From Lepturacanthus savala (taxonomy: Eukaryota; Chordata; Actinopteri; Scombriformes; Trichiuridae): a stretch of 64,000 nt of DNA. Made by a program: the position numbers and the translations under genes. The notes beneath the pieces were generated by a model, which saw only the letters and a list, made by a program, of their open reading frames with translations, ran no database searches and was not told the DNA's origin. Of the stretch, positions 1 to 37,052 are shown one piece after another. The stretch is taken from positions 19,985,690 to 20,049,689 of the forward strand of contig CM060463.1 in NCBI GenBank assembly GCA_030544235.1, given 5' to 3'. Numbering within the stretch: the stretch's first letter is position 1; every line of letters begins with the position of its first letter.

Positions 1-293
1 CTGTCAGCAACCCAAACAGATCTAATCACATCTAATAAATTAAGTTAAATTAAAAAAAAGACTTGAATATTTCCCTCCTATCAGTATAAATCCATATTTG
101 AATACTCCCACTAGGGGGCACTGTCTGATAACCTTTGACGATTTGATCACAGCTCATTTCACTGACATATTCACCACAACTCATGTAATTTCCTCAATTC
201 AAGTAAAGCCAATGATCAGCCTTTTCAGCGGTCAAATTGCTCTGTCATTCACTGCGTTTTGTGTGTGTGTGTGCGTGTGTGTGTGTGTTGCAG
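1..293. other. end of an upstream phf2 intron
   Basis: AT-rich intronic sequence that ends in a GT/GC-T repeat (261-290) directly against the acceptor CAG at 291-293. No coding signal seen. Confidence 0.75.
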
Positions 294-25038
<24,745 letters not shown>

Positions 25039-25857
25039 CATGCGGCAGACTGTTATAAGGACTGGGAAATTCATGAGCTGGGTCCCATCCCAACCTCACC
25101 CCCTCCCACCCTCCGTTCACTGATTAAAGCCAACAATGGAAAAGGAAAGAAAGAACGAAAAAAAAAACTGACACAGGACGGGAGACGAAGAAAATCATGC
25201 ATTTTTTCAATTTCTAAGAAGAACATCACGCAAATAGGTTTTTGCCTCTACTTATACTTTATAACTTTCAGATATTAAAGTGTACAGAACCTACTATAAA
25301 TATTTTTTAAGAGAACATGTCTCATTTTACTACAGCTGTCAGTTTATCAGGGGTTGCTAAAACATGAAGTAGAAGTACATTTGCAGTCATTCCAAGATTT
25401 TTCGGAAAGTATCCCTTGCATGTATTCAGTTGCATGTGCGCTTTGGGTTAGGGGTTCTGGGGGAGGGGGGGTTTACAGATTAATTCCTAATATATGGATG
25501 CAGCTTATCATTGCCACATTGGACTCATTGGACGAGATGAAACGGAGGAAAACAAAAAAAAACAATCACCTCCGCCCTCCTCCTTTCTTTCCTTCCACTA
25601 GCCAGGACTTCTCTTATTTGTCATGCGGCACGTTTTTTCTTTTATTTTCTTTTTTGATTGATTGGAGTCGACTCAAGCATTTACCTCTTTTAACACTTAA
25701 AAAAAAGTTTGCAAAGCACTATCACGGGGGGCGGTATTTATTTATTGGTCGTTGAGTCAGATAGGAAGCGGGGCGTCACCGTGACGACGGCAGTAAAGCA
25801 CAAAGTGATTCACGAGCAACGCTGCGTATCAGAAACAGCAGCAGTCGTCCAGACGCA

Positions 25858-25876
25858 CCCCCCCCCCCCCCCCCCC
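25858..25876. repeat. poly(C)19 in probable 3' UTR
   Basis: Uninterrupted run of 19 C between ACGCA and TACCG. Confidence 0.97.
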
Positions 25877-26179
25877 TACCGTTAAAAGAAAAAACACACA
25901 CATAGGATAAGACGGTGCAGGACGGAGGAATTCATAGGATGTGAGACACTAACCTGTAGCTAATGATAAGCCTCATCCATGCCAGGTCTGCAGTTACATG
26001 GGGATACTTTCTCTCTTCTTTTGCTTTCACAGGCAGCACCGACAAACCTAGATCCATCTCTGCATTTTTTACGGCTTCACACATATAGAATGTAGCTTGT
26101 ACATAGCCTTTTAAACTTTTTGTATCCTTTCACCCCTTAAGGCTTAATTCTACATTTTTACCAGTTTTTGCTAATTATG

Positions 26180-26185
26180 AATAAA
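26180..26185 (+). terminator. candidate proximal poly(A) signal AATAAA
   Basis: Canonical AATAAA 1.14 kb after the stop, followed by an AT-rich and then T-rich stretch. Could define a shorter phf2 transcript. Confidence 0.4.
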
Positions 26186-26633
26186 TGAATACAAATATAT
26201 ATATGGATATACAGTATAGTCCTAATTTTTAAACCTTTTTATTTTCTTTTTTTTTATAGCAGAGGTTCATTTTTAACACTTTTTTGTTACATTTTAAAAG
26301 GTGTTGCCTGGAAAACAACTGAAGAAATAATACATTTTATTGTCATTATGGCCTTACATACACAAAGCTAATTGTATTGTGATTCTGTTTGAACAAGAGA
26401 CGAAGCTTTGAGGGGAAAAAAACAGATATAAAAAGGAAAAAAAAACACACACACACACAAAAAGAAAAAAAAAACAACACTTAAAGTTTCTATGACCAGC
26501 CTCTTGTTCGAGTTCTAGTATCCTTGAAGGGTTTCGGAATTATTTTACTAGCACCTTGTGAAGTGTTTATGTGTCAGTGATGTAATTTATTAATGTTTGT
26601 AGCTTTTTTATACTTGTACAATTCTTAAGAGTT

Positions 26634-26664
<31 letters not shown>

Positions 26665-27679
26665 GGAATATTTCATCAACTTGTGAAATTACCCCTTAGC
26701 AGACAAACGTTTCTTTTGTTCTTCTTCTTTTTTCCTTCGGTTTCTTTTGTTTTCGGGATGCGTGTGTGAGCGTGCATGTGTGTGTATGTGTGTGTGTGTG
26801 TGTTCGGGGGGGGGGCATCACAGATATATTTTACACACCTAGAAATTAGCAAACATCTCCATCCCGTCTCCACTCATGGTGTCATGGTAAAACATTTCCG
26901 ATTATGATCATTATTGGTTATATTTCTAGTCATAAGCAGCTGTGTCAGGACATCGATCAGGACGTTTTTGGTTTTTTTTTCCCCACACGGATTAATGTGC
27001 TATAACTGTATAGCAGCAGTGTTTTAGTCACAGATGTGCTACACCATGCGTTTCCGATCAAACTCTTTGTCGGTTGGACATATTTTCAGGTTTTTATTTG
27101 TACAATATGTGTGTTGCTTTGTCGTGGTTTATTTTTGTATGTCCCGACCTATTAAATGCATCCACTGTGCCAGGGCAGTGAATGATACCTGTTGTAGCTG
27201 TCTCCCCTTTACTGTCATTTACAGTACTAGTAAGTATTTACAATCCTTTTTGACCTGAATCTATATTTTTCTGTATTTAGACTTATTCTGTTTGAGATCA
27301 TGGCTCACTTTTTTAAGACGTCGAGAAATGGCAAATTCCGAGGAACAAACATATTGTTGTTGAATGATATGATTGTCCGCCTTGTTTACTTTTGCAATAC
27401 AGTTACTGTGGAAAACCGACTTTGTAATGTGTTCCTCCTCCTCCTCCCACTTTTTTTTTTTTTTTTTTTTGCGAATATGATGGCTTCTGTGGTGACCTAC
27501 ATCCGCGGTGGTGGTGGTGACTGAAAAAAACAAAACAAAAAAACAACCAAAAAAAAAAAAAAAAAGATGTTTTTCCCTGCTTCGCGTTGTCACGTCAAAC
27601 GTCTGTACTCAGATTTGAGATCTCTCCTCCTGGAGCTTTTAGCCAAGTCATTAATTAAAACCAAGCCAAAGTCAACACC

Positions 27680-27685
27680 ATTAAA
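27680..27685 (+). terminator. candidate distal poly(A) signal ATTAAA
   Basis: ATTAAA in a clean 3'-UTR-like segment shortly before an A-run at about 27700. It is the last such hexamer before sequence that looks intergenic. Confidence 0.3.
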
Positions 27686-28442
27686 ACTGTATTAACGTAA
27701 AAAAAAAAAGTGCTCTGAAGCAAGTCAAGGCTCTTTTTACTTGAAAACCAGTCCTGAGCAGGTGTTGCTGTGTTTGAATATAACCTAATGACACAAATCC
27801 GAACAGGATCTGCTCAGTTCTCAAATCTGTGGTCGAGCAAGAATGCAGAAAAAAATACTCTTGAGCAACAACGCGTCTGCGCCACTAGATGGAGTCCAAA
27901 AAAAAAAAAAGTACATGAACATGCATGTTTTTAAAATCAACTTAATGCAATAATGTTGAAGCAGACCACAAATGCGGGAGTCTGAGCTGTTGTGACTTAA
28001 TGCAATCTGCATATTTAGCCCATTATGCTTGACCACTCAATAAGCTTTAAATGTGCAGTTTTGAATTTGTCCAGAGCTTTTCATGTCAGTGACATCCTGA
28101 TTTTATCAACGTAATAACATGAAATGAAAGGAAAATTAGTCGCTGAAAAAGGAAGGGATGAGAACGCTTATGAGAAAATGAGTTGCAGCGCATTTAAAAT
28201 TAAAAAAAAAAAGCGAAAGAGTCAATTAACTCTCACTTTGTGTAATGAAAAGGCTGATTACGTAAATAGGGGAGTTACGTGAGGCCTTTATACTGTAGAT
28301 TTGAGGCTGGTCCCATTGTTTTAATCCTGGCTTAATAACACATCTGGACACAATTGATTTCCCTGAAAGTGAAGCTGGTGCTGTGATCTTCATGGGAATC
28401 TGAGTTTTCCCCACATTGGTGTTTTATTTTATTTCTTGATCA

Positions 28443-28445
<3 letters not shown>

Positions 28446-28499
<54 letters not shown>
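28446..28499. repeat. (GT)n microsatellite
   Basis: About 27 uninterrupted GT units. Confidence 0.97.
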
Positions 28500-28500
<1 letters not shown>

Positions 28501-29265
28501 ATGAATGAGATGTGTGGGTGGAGTGAAGCCGTGCGGCTGTTAAAGGTCGCGACCCTGTTTCCACCCTGGTTAGCAACAAAGTGAGTTGTTATCATTAGCT
28601 AATTGTTAACACAAGAACCTCAAGTGCTCCGACTTCGGCGAATGAAACAATCACAATAATTTGTCCTCTCAGGATCATTTTTTTTTCTCACACCGACACG
28701 AAAGTAAATTCCCACAACGAGAAAAGTGGACACAGTCAGATTTATTTCAGCTTGTTTTCATCTTGGTGAAAATACAGAAAGAAGATAAAGTCATCAAGAA
28801 GCTAAACTACAGAAAGATGTATGAAAGATGTCGAAAACAAACAATTTTGACTTAATATACATGTTGCAGGCTGTACAATACAAAAAATTAAATGTGTGAA
28901 AATGTCTAATATTTTGGACAACAGATAAGATAAACAGATAAATAGAAACATCTTATTCCATTGGTAGATAATTTATCTTATTTCAAGTTTTTTTTCCAGA
29001 CGTGGGTGTTGTATTAAGAAAACAGGACTAACATTACTGACATTATTTGTCAACAGAATAATGTAATTATATTGAATATTGGACTAATTGTACCAAATAC
29101 AAGAAATTTTATGCTGTGTGTATATTTTATTTTAAAATGATATTTGAATAAAAAATGTGAATAGAATATAAAAAAATAGAAATTAAAGTTAAATTAACAG
29201 AGAAATTTTGAGAATCGAATAGATCAGAGTGCAAGAATATTTACATTTAAGTTTCATACAATTCA

Positions 29266-29290
29266 ATATATATATATATATATATATATA
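29266..29290. repeat. (AT)n microsatellite
   Basis: About 12 AT units. Confidence 0.95.
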
Positions 29291-29320
29291 CAACCTGCTA
29301 AATTAACTTGGTATTTTCTA

Positions 29321-29620
29321 CGCTGCAAAAACTGAAACGTTATCAGGTGTAAATATCTTGTTTTTGGTATAATTTGTCCAATATTAAGTAGAATTATGTT
29401 ATTCCACCTCCATTTCAAGTTTTTTTTTCCTCACTTGGGTCATTTGGGTCATTTTCTTTAAAAAGGAAAAAAAGCTTAATTTGACTAAAATAAATAAAAA
29501 AAATCATATCGAAATAAGTTAAATTATCTGCCAGTGGAATAAAATAATTGTGTTCAATATTGGACAAATTGCACCAAAATCAAGATATTTTCACCTGATA
29601 ACATTTCAGTTTTTGCAGTG
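29321..29620. mobile_element. foldback MITE, complete copy, 300 bp
   Basis: Left arm CGCTGCAAAAACTGAAACGT then TATCAGGTGTAAATATCTTG. The right arm, reversed, reads CACTGCAAAAACTGAAATGT then TATCAGGTGAAAATATCTTG. The arms pair over most of their first 70 bases. The element is flanked by TA on both sides, consistent with a TA target duplication. Other copies: 9303-9545, 18990-19184, 28905-29118, 46975-47175, 47274-47455, 49510-49678. Non-coding. Confidence 0.8.
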
Positions 29621-31440
29621 TAGAAGTTGATTTACATTGGAAGCAGGTTGAAGTTGCAGATTTATTTTTAATATAAAACCTGTAGAAAAAACAGCTTCAT
29701 GTCTTAAAGTTTTTTTTTTCTTTTTTTTCTGCCCCCTGGTCGTTTCTTCATCAGCTCCTCCGGGGCTGCAGTTGGTCCCCTTCGAAAAAAAGGGCAAGTG
29801 GGATCACAATTTAGACGTCAATGCATTAAAACAAAGCCTGCGGAGTGTTACAGTCTAACTGCATTCATGGCCACGCTGCGCTGCTGCTGCTGCTTTAGTG
29901 ATCACAGATGTGAGCGGCTCTGCCCTCCAATGCTTTTGAATTGAAAAAAAAAAAAAGAGAAAAACCCTCTGGTCCTTGTGTGGAAGAAGTCCCGAGTGGT
30001 CAGGGAGAAAACGTGCCGCGTGAGAGATGTCTTAATTACGTAGGAATGTCAGGTTAAGCTTTGCCTTTGTGTGGCCGCTGCAAAAGTTGCTCGAGTAGCT
30101 TTTTCTTTTTTTTCCTCCCTCTCTCCTATGCTCCCTCCTCTCCTTCCCTCCTCCCTCCTCTGCCTTTTATTTGTCTCATTCTTCCGAGTTCAGAGCTGTC
30201 ACTGGTAATAATGCACGGTGATTCCTCCGCCAACAGATTGGTAAATCTACGGAGAGCCCCGGGGCCCGGCCCTCCTCCTCCTCCTCCTCCACCGAGGCCC
30301 CGGGAGCGGTCTCTACCACTAAGGACAGAAAACCCAAAGACTTTGCCTTGTTTTCCCCGTGGCGGTGATGAAAAGCGACGGAATTCACTCCGGGCCTCCG
30401 CCGCCGCTGCGCAGTTGTTTTTTAGCCGAGGATTAACAGCTCTGTCAGGGACAGGAACTCCTCCTCCTCCGCTGCTGTTCCACCGGAGAGGTGCCGAGAG
30501 ACAGCTGGCTTCTGCAGACACACACATGCACACACACACACACATGCACACACACACACACACACAGTCAATTGCAGCATTATCCACTCGAAATGTCCTC
30601 ACAACCAAAAATGTCCTCACCAAAAAGGTTGTTTCTCAATACTTGGTCCTCACAAGTGTAGCAAAACCAACACACACACACACACATGCTCACATATATT
30701 ACTAAACGTTTCCCTCCGCGTGTGTGTGTTGGTTTACATCCCAAAAAGTATCAATGCAAACGACCCCTAAAAGGATTTTTAATACCTCCTGACAGGGTAT
30801 CACATTTATCAGGTTGCATATTTTGAAGGTAGAACTTTTTTTTTTTTTTTTTAAATGTCAGAGGGGCCTTTTTTTATGAATTGGACCCGTGTGGTTCTCA
30901 TAATGGAGAGAGAAAAGACAAGCTTTAAAAAACACAGTCGTTGTCAAACTAAACACGGTGTTGTCTCGGCGTGAAAACGAGCGTCCGACAGCTTGAGAAG
31001 TGCAAGCAAACGCTGCCGGTTTCAAGACAAACACAAGAGGCTCTGTTTTTACGGCGGCGTGTTGCTTTAACCTTTTGGCAGGGCCTGAAAATTTGAAGCT
31101 GGAAAACAACACTTTCGTCGTTAGCCTTTTTTTTTTTTTTTCTTGAGACGCCCCGTCATGAGTGAAGCAAGCGCCCACCCAAATATAGAGTGTTATTAAT
31201 GCAAGCGTGATCAAGGCCACGGCGGGACGCTCGTTTTATCCACCGTCTGCTCGCGGTCACACGAGGGCAGGCGTGCAAAGTGTTCCAATGAAGTTTTCCA
31301 CTTTGGATCCGTTTATCAGTAACACAGCAATGTTTTGTCATGTATTTAAACTGTATATCATTAAAAGTTGAGCATAATAAAGTGTATTCTGCTCTTTTCC
31401 CTTTTTGTTCCTGACTTCACTTGAGTTGATTCATAGCGGA
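29621..31440. other. intergenic, GC-rich patch and CA microsatellites, no gene
   Basis: A GC/CT-rich stretch at about 30110-30480 (CCT and CTC runs) and CA repeats at 30517-30566 and 30669-30688 produce long low-complexity open frames on both strands. None resembles a protein. The rest is of mixed composition. Confidence 0.6.
30517..30566. repeat. (CA)n microsatellite
   Basis: CA units interrupted by two ATG steps. Confidence 0.95.
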
Positions 31441-31442
31441 TG

Positions 31443-32235
31443 CAGAGGTGTCAAGTAACTAAAAGACTAGTGTCTGTACTTTACTGGAGTAATTGATTTC
31501 CAGCCAACTTTTTACTTGTACTACTTTTTCACACAATTATCTGTATTTTCTACTCACATGGTAAAGTATCCTTGTTACTTCTGTTTCATTTCATTGTTTT
31601 CATGACAAGTGTCAAGCCACAAAATGTTTTTTCTGCCAGGAAGTGCATTATTTTATCTGCTCTGTACCCTAAATCATGATGAGAATACTAAATCGACACA
31701 AATTAGACAATAAACCATTTGATTTTAGCTTTTAGATATTTAAAAAAAGGTGTATGACCAATTAAAATGTCATTGTGTAACTTATGGATGGATTTATAAT
31801 AAAAACAAATTATTACCCCTTTTGCTGGGGACCCCTGGAACCACCTCAAAGACCTCTGAGGGTCCCTGGACCCCACTTTGAGAACCATTACTCTAAATTC
31901 GAACCAATCCAGCCCTTTTTTTTCTCTTTTAAAATACCTTTAAAAGAACAATACACAACATAAAACACATTTTCTCTTGAAATATATTGGGAGTTAACAG
32001 CTGTTGATTGTTGTATATTTTTATAGATTTTAAGTCACTCACTAGTTCAAATACTTTTAAAGGAGAATACAACACACAAACTGCAATATCGCTATACTTT
32101 AAGTACTTTTGAAAGCAGCACTTTTACTTTTACTTGAGTAAAACGCTTGAGTTGATACTTCAACTTCTACAGAAGTAGATTCAAGTATCAGTTTAATCCA
32201 TAGTATTTGTACTTCTACCCGAGTAATCTCTGAAC
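31443..32235. mobile_element. dispersed repeat with CAGAGGTGTC ends, copy 1
   Basis: Begins CAGAGGTGTCAAGTAACTAA and carries ACTTTACTGGAGTAATTGAT, TACTTTTACTTGAGTAAAAC and CAACTTCTACAGAAGTAGAT. Same family and orientation as 32636-33141 and 33655-33963, opposite to 37053-37785, 41345-42030 and 49970-50768. No coding capacity. The right boundary is approximate. Confidence 0.65.
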
Positions 32236-32635
32236 GGACGAAGGCTTTGCTTTTACAGTTAATGTGTATGTGTAGCCTAAGCTTTGTCATCACAATCACT
32301 ATAAAAGCTTTTAGGCACAAATAGACAAACATCAGCAGCAGATTGTTGTAATAGGACAGATCTGTAACACCCTCACACGTCAGTTCTCATAGAGGCGGGT
32401 AGAGGACCAACCTTAGCTCCACATGGTTAATTACCTTGTGTTGTTTGAAGGTGTTGTTGGCCAGAATTAGAAAAGCACAGAAACATGTAATTACCTGCTT
32501 AGTAACAAAACAGGTAAAGCGCTGTTCCAGAAACACAGCGTCTTTATATGTGGAAGGCGGCGGCAGAGCCAGACGTCGATCAAGCTGAACGTACAGCAGC
32601 GTGTAACGCGGAAGGAAAGTAGACAGACAGCAGCA
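32236..32635. other. spacer between repeat copies
   Basis: Mixed-composition sequence of about 400 bp, nothing recognised. Confidence 0.5.
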
Positions 32636-33141
32636 AGGTACAAATACTTTGTTACCTTACTATGTATGGAGACATTTTCACTATCTATGTTTTACTGGAG
32701 TAATTATCTTCTCCTTTCATTTAAAAGAAATATCCTGGTTATTCCTATTTAATTCCAGCTCGTTTTCAACTGTTGAGTCAAAAAGTGATTTTTTTTTTGT
32801 CAGAAAATGCATTATTTTACCTACTCTCTGTCCTAAATTAGAACCAATCCAGCCGCCATAACCCTTTAAATGGTCAATACAATGCAAAAAAACATATATT
32901 TGTTTCATATTTTGGGAGTTAAAGGTTGTTTAAAGGGACAATACAACACATAAACTGCAATATCTCTGCCATAAAGTGATTATAGCTCAGATATTTTGAC
33001 TGAGAGGCAGCATTACTTTTACTTTTATATTTTAACTAATTTTAAAATCAGCGATTTTTACTTGAGTAAAAAGTTTTGAGTACTTCAACTTCTACAGAAG
33101 TAATTCTACTATCTATACTTCTACCTGATAATTGAATGTCC
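32636..33141. mobile_element. dispersed repeat with CAGAGGTGTC-type ends, copy 2
   Basis: Shares TTTTACTGGAGTAATTATCT, TAGAACCAATCCAGCC, CAATACAACACATAAACTGC and CTTCTACAGAAGTAATTCTA with copies 1 and 3. The left end is truncated. Confidence 0.65.
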
Positions 33142-33270
33142 TCTGCTATTCATAAACCCAAATATTCCTATTCCTATTCTTCCACTGGAACAACAAAAAT
33201 CATATTTGTATAGGCTCTAATTAATTATGCTTTTACTTTGGAAAAGGATATATGTTCATGTTCATGCTAC

Positions 33271-33616
33271 AAAGGTCCCATATCATAGAAAGTGAAATTT
33301 GCAGGTGACGTATCCGGTTGTTATATAAATATTGTCCCATGTTCCAAAACATTGGATCCACGGAGAAAAACACAAGCCCGTATTCAGAAACTGTGCCTGA
33401 AAATGAGCTGTCAGGACGTCTGTGAAGTTGTGATATATCACAACGATGCAGCCTCTGCCCTATTCACAGCCGTTCAAATCAGTCAGCGTCAGAGAAAAGT
33501 ATAAGAGAGGAGATGCAAAACGTTATTGAAATGCTAGAAAGCTAGAAATATATCCAGTTTAGGAGTACCATGAATTCAAATGAACTCCAAGATAAGTGTA
33601 TGATATGGGAGCTTTA
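33271..33616. mobile_element. short TIR element, about 346 bp
   Basis: Left end AAAGGTCCCATATCATA. Right end TATGATATGGGAGCTTTA is nearly its exact reverse complement. Lies between copies 2 and 3 of the dispersed family. Non-coding. Confidence 0.65.
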
Positions 33617-33654
33617 AAAGTAAGTGGAGAAATGATGAAGACACTATTCGTCTT

Positions 33655-33963
33655 ATTCAAAGTTTAGCAGTGGCCAATGGAAAGATGAGGCTTGTTCTCA
33701 TTTTTCAATAGATTTTCACTCATTGTTACCTGTTCAAATACATTTAAAGGGACATTACAACACATAAACAGCAATATCTCTGCCAAAAAGTGATTACAAC
33801 TCATATACTTTGACTTTCAGCGAACCGGTTTGTTTTCCATTACTTTTACATTTATACTTTAAAACTATAACTTTTACACTTTTGAGTAAAAAGCTATTAT
33901 TATTATTATTATAGTATTTTAAACCCTAGTATCTATACTTCTATCTGAGTAATGACACCTCTG
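33655..33963. mobile_element. dispersed repeat with CAGAGGTGTC-type ends, copy 3 (partial)
   Basis: Carries GGGACATTACAACACATAAA and TTAAACCCTAGTATCTATAC and ends GACACCTCTG, the inverted form of the left end of copy 1. A short (TTA)n run interrupts it. Confidence 0.65.
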
Positions 33964-35310
33964 CCTCTGATTGGCTGTGAGCTTGAGTTTATGGCTTAAA
34001 TCATCTCTTGTTGATGCTTTCACTTCTGTTTAAATCACTTAATCCTGAGTTGAAAGGATCGCACTCTTTATGGTCTATAGGACAATGGCCATTTTACTTT
34101 TTGTCTAAGTCAAAATTTGTTATTCTTTAGGATAAAATGACAATTTGAACAAGCTTTCATGATGGCGACTGCTTCAAGAAGCAAGAATCTATTATTCAGA
34201 AGAAGCTCTAAACATGATTCTTGAATCAATTTCTACTGGGGAGTGATAAAGGCTTTAGGCTGTAGTGTTTTATAGTAATTTAATCTAAATTTGACAATTT
34301 ATACTTTAATAAACATTTATTATAAAGTGCTGTGCATATCAACAAAACTCAATAAATATGTACGCAAATATAAAGAAAGAAAGGAGGTTCCAGGATTTTC
34401 GGTCCATTAAACTTGCATCATTTCATTGAAAATTTGCCACATCTCCAGTTTCAAAAGCCATCAAAACTAGACTTTTGAGATGAGTTACATTAAAAAAAAA
34501 ACCTGAGGGAATAAAGAGCTGGGAAAGTGATGAAAAAAGGACCTGACATTAGTTTAACTCCAGGTAATATAAGTTTTGAGTTTGCACTATGGAATAAAAG
34601 GACAGTTTAATTCAGGTTTTAAGTTGCCACACTAGAATGTTCAAGAATTGTCACTTTATTCTTTAATGTTATATGACAACATACAACGTTGTATGTATGT
34701 CCACAGTCATCCACTGTCAAGGCTATATATAATATAATATTCTATATTCCATAAAATCTTTTCTGTTTTCCCAAAAACTTGAAAAATGACTTAGGCCATT
34801 ATTTTAACAGGGTGATGACCAGGCTCTACCAGGCTGATTCTGTTGTTGATGAGGCTCAAGCAGCTCGATGAGAATTAGGAATGAGAAAATGCAGTTAATT
34901 TGCAGCACGATTTTGGAGGAAGCCGACTTAAAAACAAACTCAGTGAAAATAGAAAAAGGTTAGTTACCATCCATGCAGCCAGTTTCTATGTGAGCACACT
35001 GATCCTCAGTCACTGAGCAGCTCTCTGCTGCAGCAGTAGGGGATATTTACAGTACAGCTTACAATGTTTTGCATGGGTCTAAAGTCTACTACATGTGAGC
35101 CAGATGTTTCCTTTACAGACGTTCATAAGGGAGCTAGTGAAGAGCTCGAGTTTTTTACTTCTCCTGTACTGTGTATGCTACCCAGGGGAGGTAAGTAATG
35201 AAGTATAAATACTTTGTTACATATAATTGGGGGGTATTTTACTCTAATAACACTACATTTTTTTAAGAAAATCTTTACTTTTTACTCCAGTACATTTTCA
35301 CATGCCCCTT
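33964..35310. other. intergenic, AT-rich, no gene
   Basis: No exon or open frame of interest. An 18-bp perfect palindrome lies at 34679-34696. A fragment related to the AAGTATAAATACTTTGTTAC repeat type sits at about 35180-35310. Confidence 0.6.
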
Positions 35311-37052
35311 CTCAGATTCTGTGTCACTCAGCCTGAGATTTTCTTTTGAAGATATACAAAATTAAAGCGAGAGATGGCTAAAACTGTCATAAATGAAACA
35401 TCTAGTTGTCTTATTGTTACTAATGGTTGTAAATCTTGCAATGTTGTGATCCTATGATTTTTTTTTTTTGCAGTGTTCCTGATCTGCATGACTGTACTGC
35501 TGTAAGAGTGCAAGTCAATTCACTACTGGACAAACACACACACACACACACACACACACCTCTCTTTTGTCAATTGCCACACACAACAATCGATCTGCTT
35601 ATTTATGACAATTTCCTTAATTTGAATATTTACATTGAACTTTCGTAGTTTTACTCGTAGTGGTGTTTGAATGGAGGACTGTTTAAATTTAAAAAGTCTC
35701 ACTTTTGAGTAACTTTTACCACTCAGCTTGTAGATTAATATGGAGCAGGATATTTTAAGATAAATGAAAAAGTGCATTAAGATATAGGGAAAGTTTTAGG
35801 GCATGGCGGGATCATAAATGTGTGCCATACAAGATAATCAAACGACTTCTTTGAGTTGTGTAAAAAAAGCTTAAAAACTCTGTAACTTCCGGTTCCAAGA
35901 ATGAAAACCATGTGCGACAGGATTCCTCCAGCATATTTTGCTGCAAATAAAAAAAGTACAAAACATCCACATACTAGCGTGTCATATTTAAACAGCTGAC
36001 AATATTAAATGTTGCAAGTGGTTACATATTTTTCCACCATCTTCCAAAGGTATTGCTCCAAACAAAACAAGATGTCAGAGTTTAAACAAATTCAAAGTAA
36101 ACACTAAAGGTGACGAGGATTCGTCGTTTTAAGTGATGGCACTGAATGCAAACAGTTTATATGATGTAAAAATGATTATCTATCCTCTGTGATATATGAT
36201 CAGCTATTACGTGGCCAGGCTTTAATTTCCTAAGTGTCACAGCAACTTGATCCCATGCAGACGTTGTAAATGAATTACTAGCAAATGTTTGTAAGGGCTC
36301 TACCGGCATCTGCGTCGTTTTTGAAGCAGAAAGTAGCCGGCCTCATCGCACTGAGTCATCTTATCCTGCACATCTTTTCCGCCGGCCGTCTGGCAATAAT
36401 CACTGCGCTGTCGTGCAGCGGGGTCCACCCACTGTGGGTCAGGGGGACGAGCAGAACCTGAGACGCTGGCCTGGTCAGAGACGAGTCGAAGCGAAGGCCG
36501 GCGAGAGCTCTGATAAACACCAGCGTGCAGCCAAAGTTCCACGCTCTTAGAGTAAACACCGTCCACGATTAAACTCAACAGATGCACCTGAAACACTTCC
36601 ATGTATGTCAATGGGTGCAGAAAATAAACAGATAACTCGAGTTAACATTTTTTTTCCACTGAAAACACATGCTGCAGTTAGTGCCTCTTACATTTTAACA
36701 GTTGCATAATTATCAGGCAACAGCCATGATTACAGTTGGTAAAAAGGTTGTTCTTAACAATCCGGTTAATTTATCCAGTTTCAAGCCGCGTTTTTATGTT
36801 TTTTATACACTTTTTAGACCTTGGTTGTTGATAATATCTTTTAACTGGATCAGACATTTGCTGAGCATTGGCAGCAGCTCGGGAGAAACACAGATTGTTA
36901 ATGTGAAACTGCTTTATACAGTATTCTTACTGTTTTTAATCACAGGTTTATTTTGGGGAAGGAGGAGAGGACAATATATAATACAGTTTACAGTTTTGAG
37001 ATATATTCAACCTGCTGTTACTAATCAATACAAAAGTAATAATAGTTAAAAA
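35311..37052. other. intergenic, no gene; CA microsatellite
   Basis: CA repeat at 35533-35559. A GC-richer patch at about 36300-36600 is not recognisable. About 36700-37050 matches the left flank of the repeat copy at 50080-50200, so it may belong to the dispersed family. Confidence 0.5.

Larger units (their letters stand above)
25039..27690 (+). other. phf2: probable phf2 3' UTR
   Basis: Unspliced T-rich sequence follows the stop with no convincing exon. Candidate poly(A) signals are AATAAA at 26180-26185 and ATTAAA at 27151-27156, 27654-27659 and 27680-27685; the last lies just before an A-run. A length of 1.1 to 2.65 kb would fit vertebrate PHF2 mRNAs. It holds a 19-C homopolymer, a (TTTTG)n run near 26640 and a GT-rich run near 26779. 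The exact cleavage site is not determined. Confidence 0.6.
27690..29320. other. downstream flank, no gene
   Basis: AT-rich sequence with a GT microsatellite and a degraded foldback copy (about 28905-29118). About 28505-28680 is higher-complexity and could be regulatory. Confidence 0.6.

Noticed and set aside
25354..25755. 133-codon frame in the phf2 3' flank
   Set aside because: Lies in the probable 3' UTR, has no recognisable domain and contains homopolymer-derived residues.
30061..30705. 214-codon plus-strand frame and 165-codon minus-strand frame
   Set aside because: Composed of poly-Ser/Phe, Pro-rich and Thr-His repeats from CT-rich and CA microsatellite DNA; no domain, no splice evidence.
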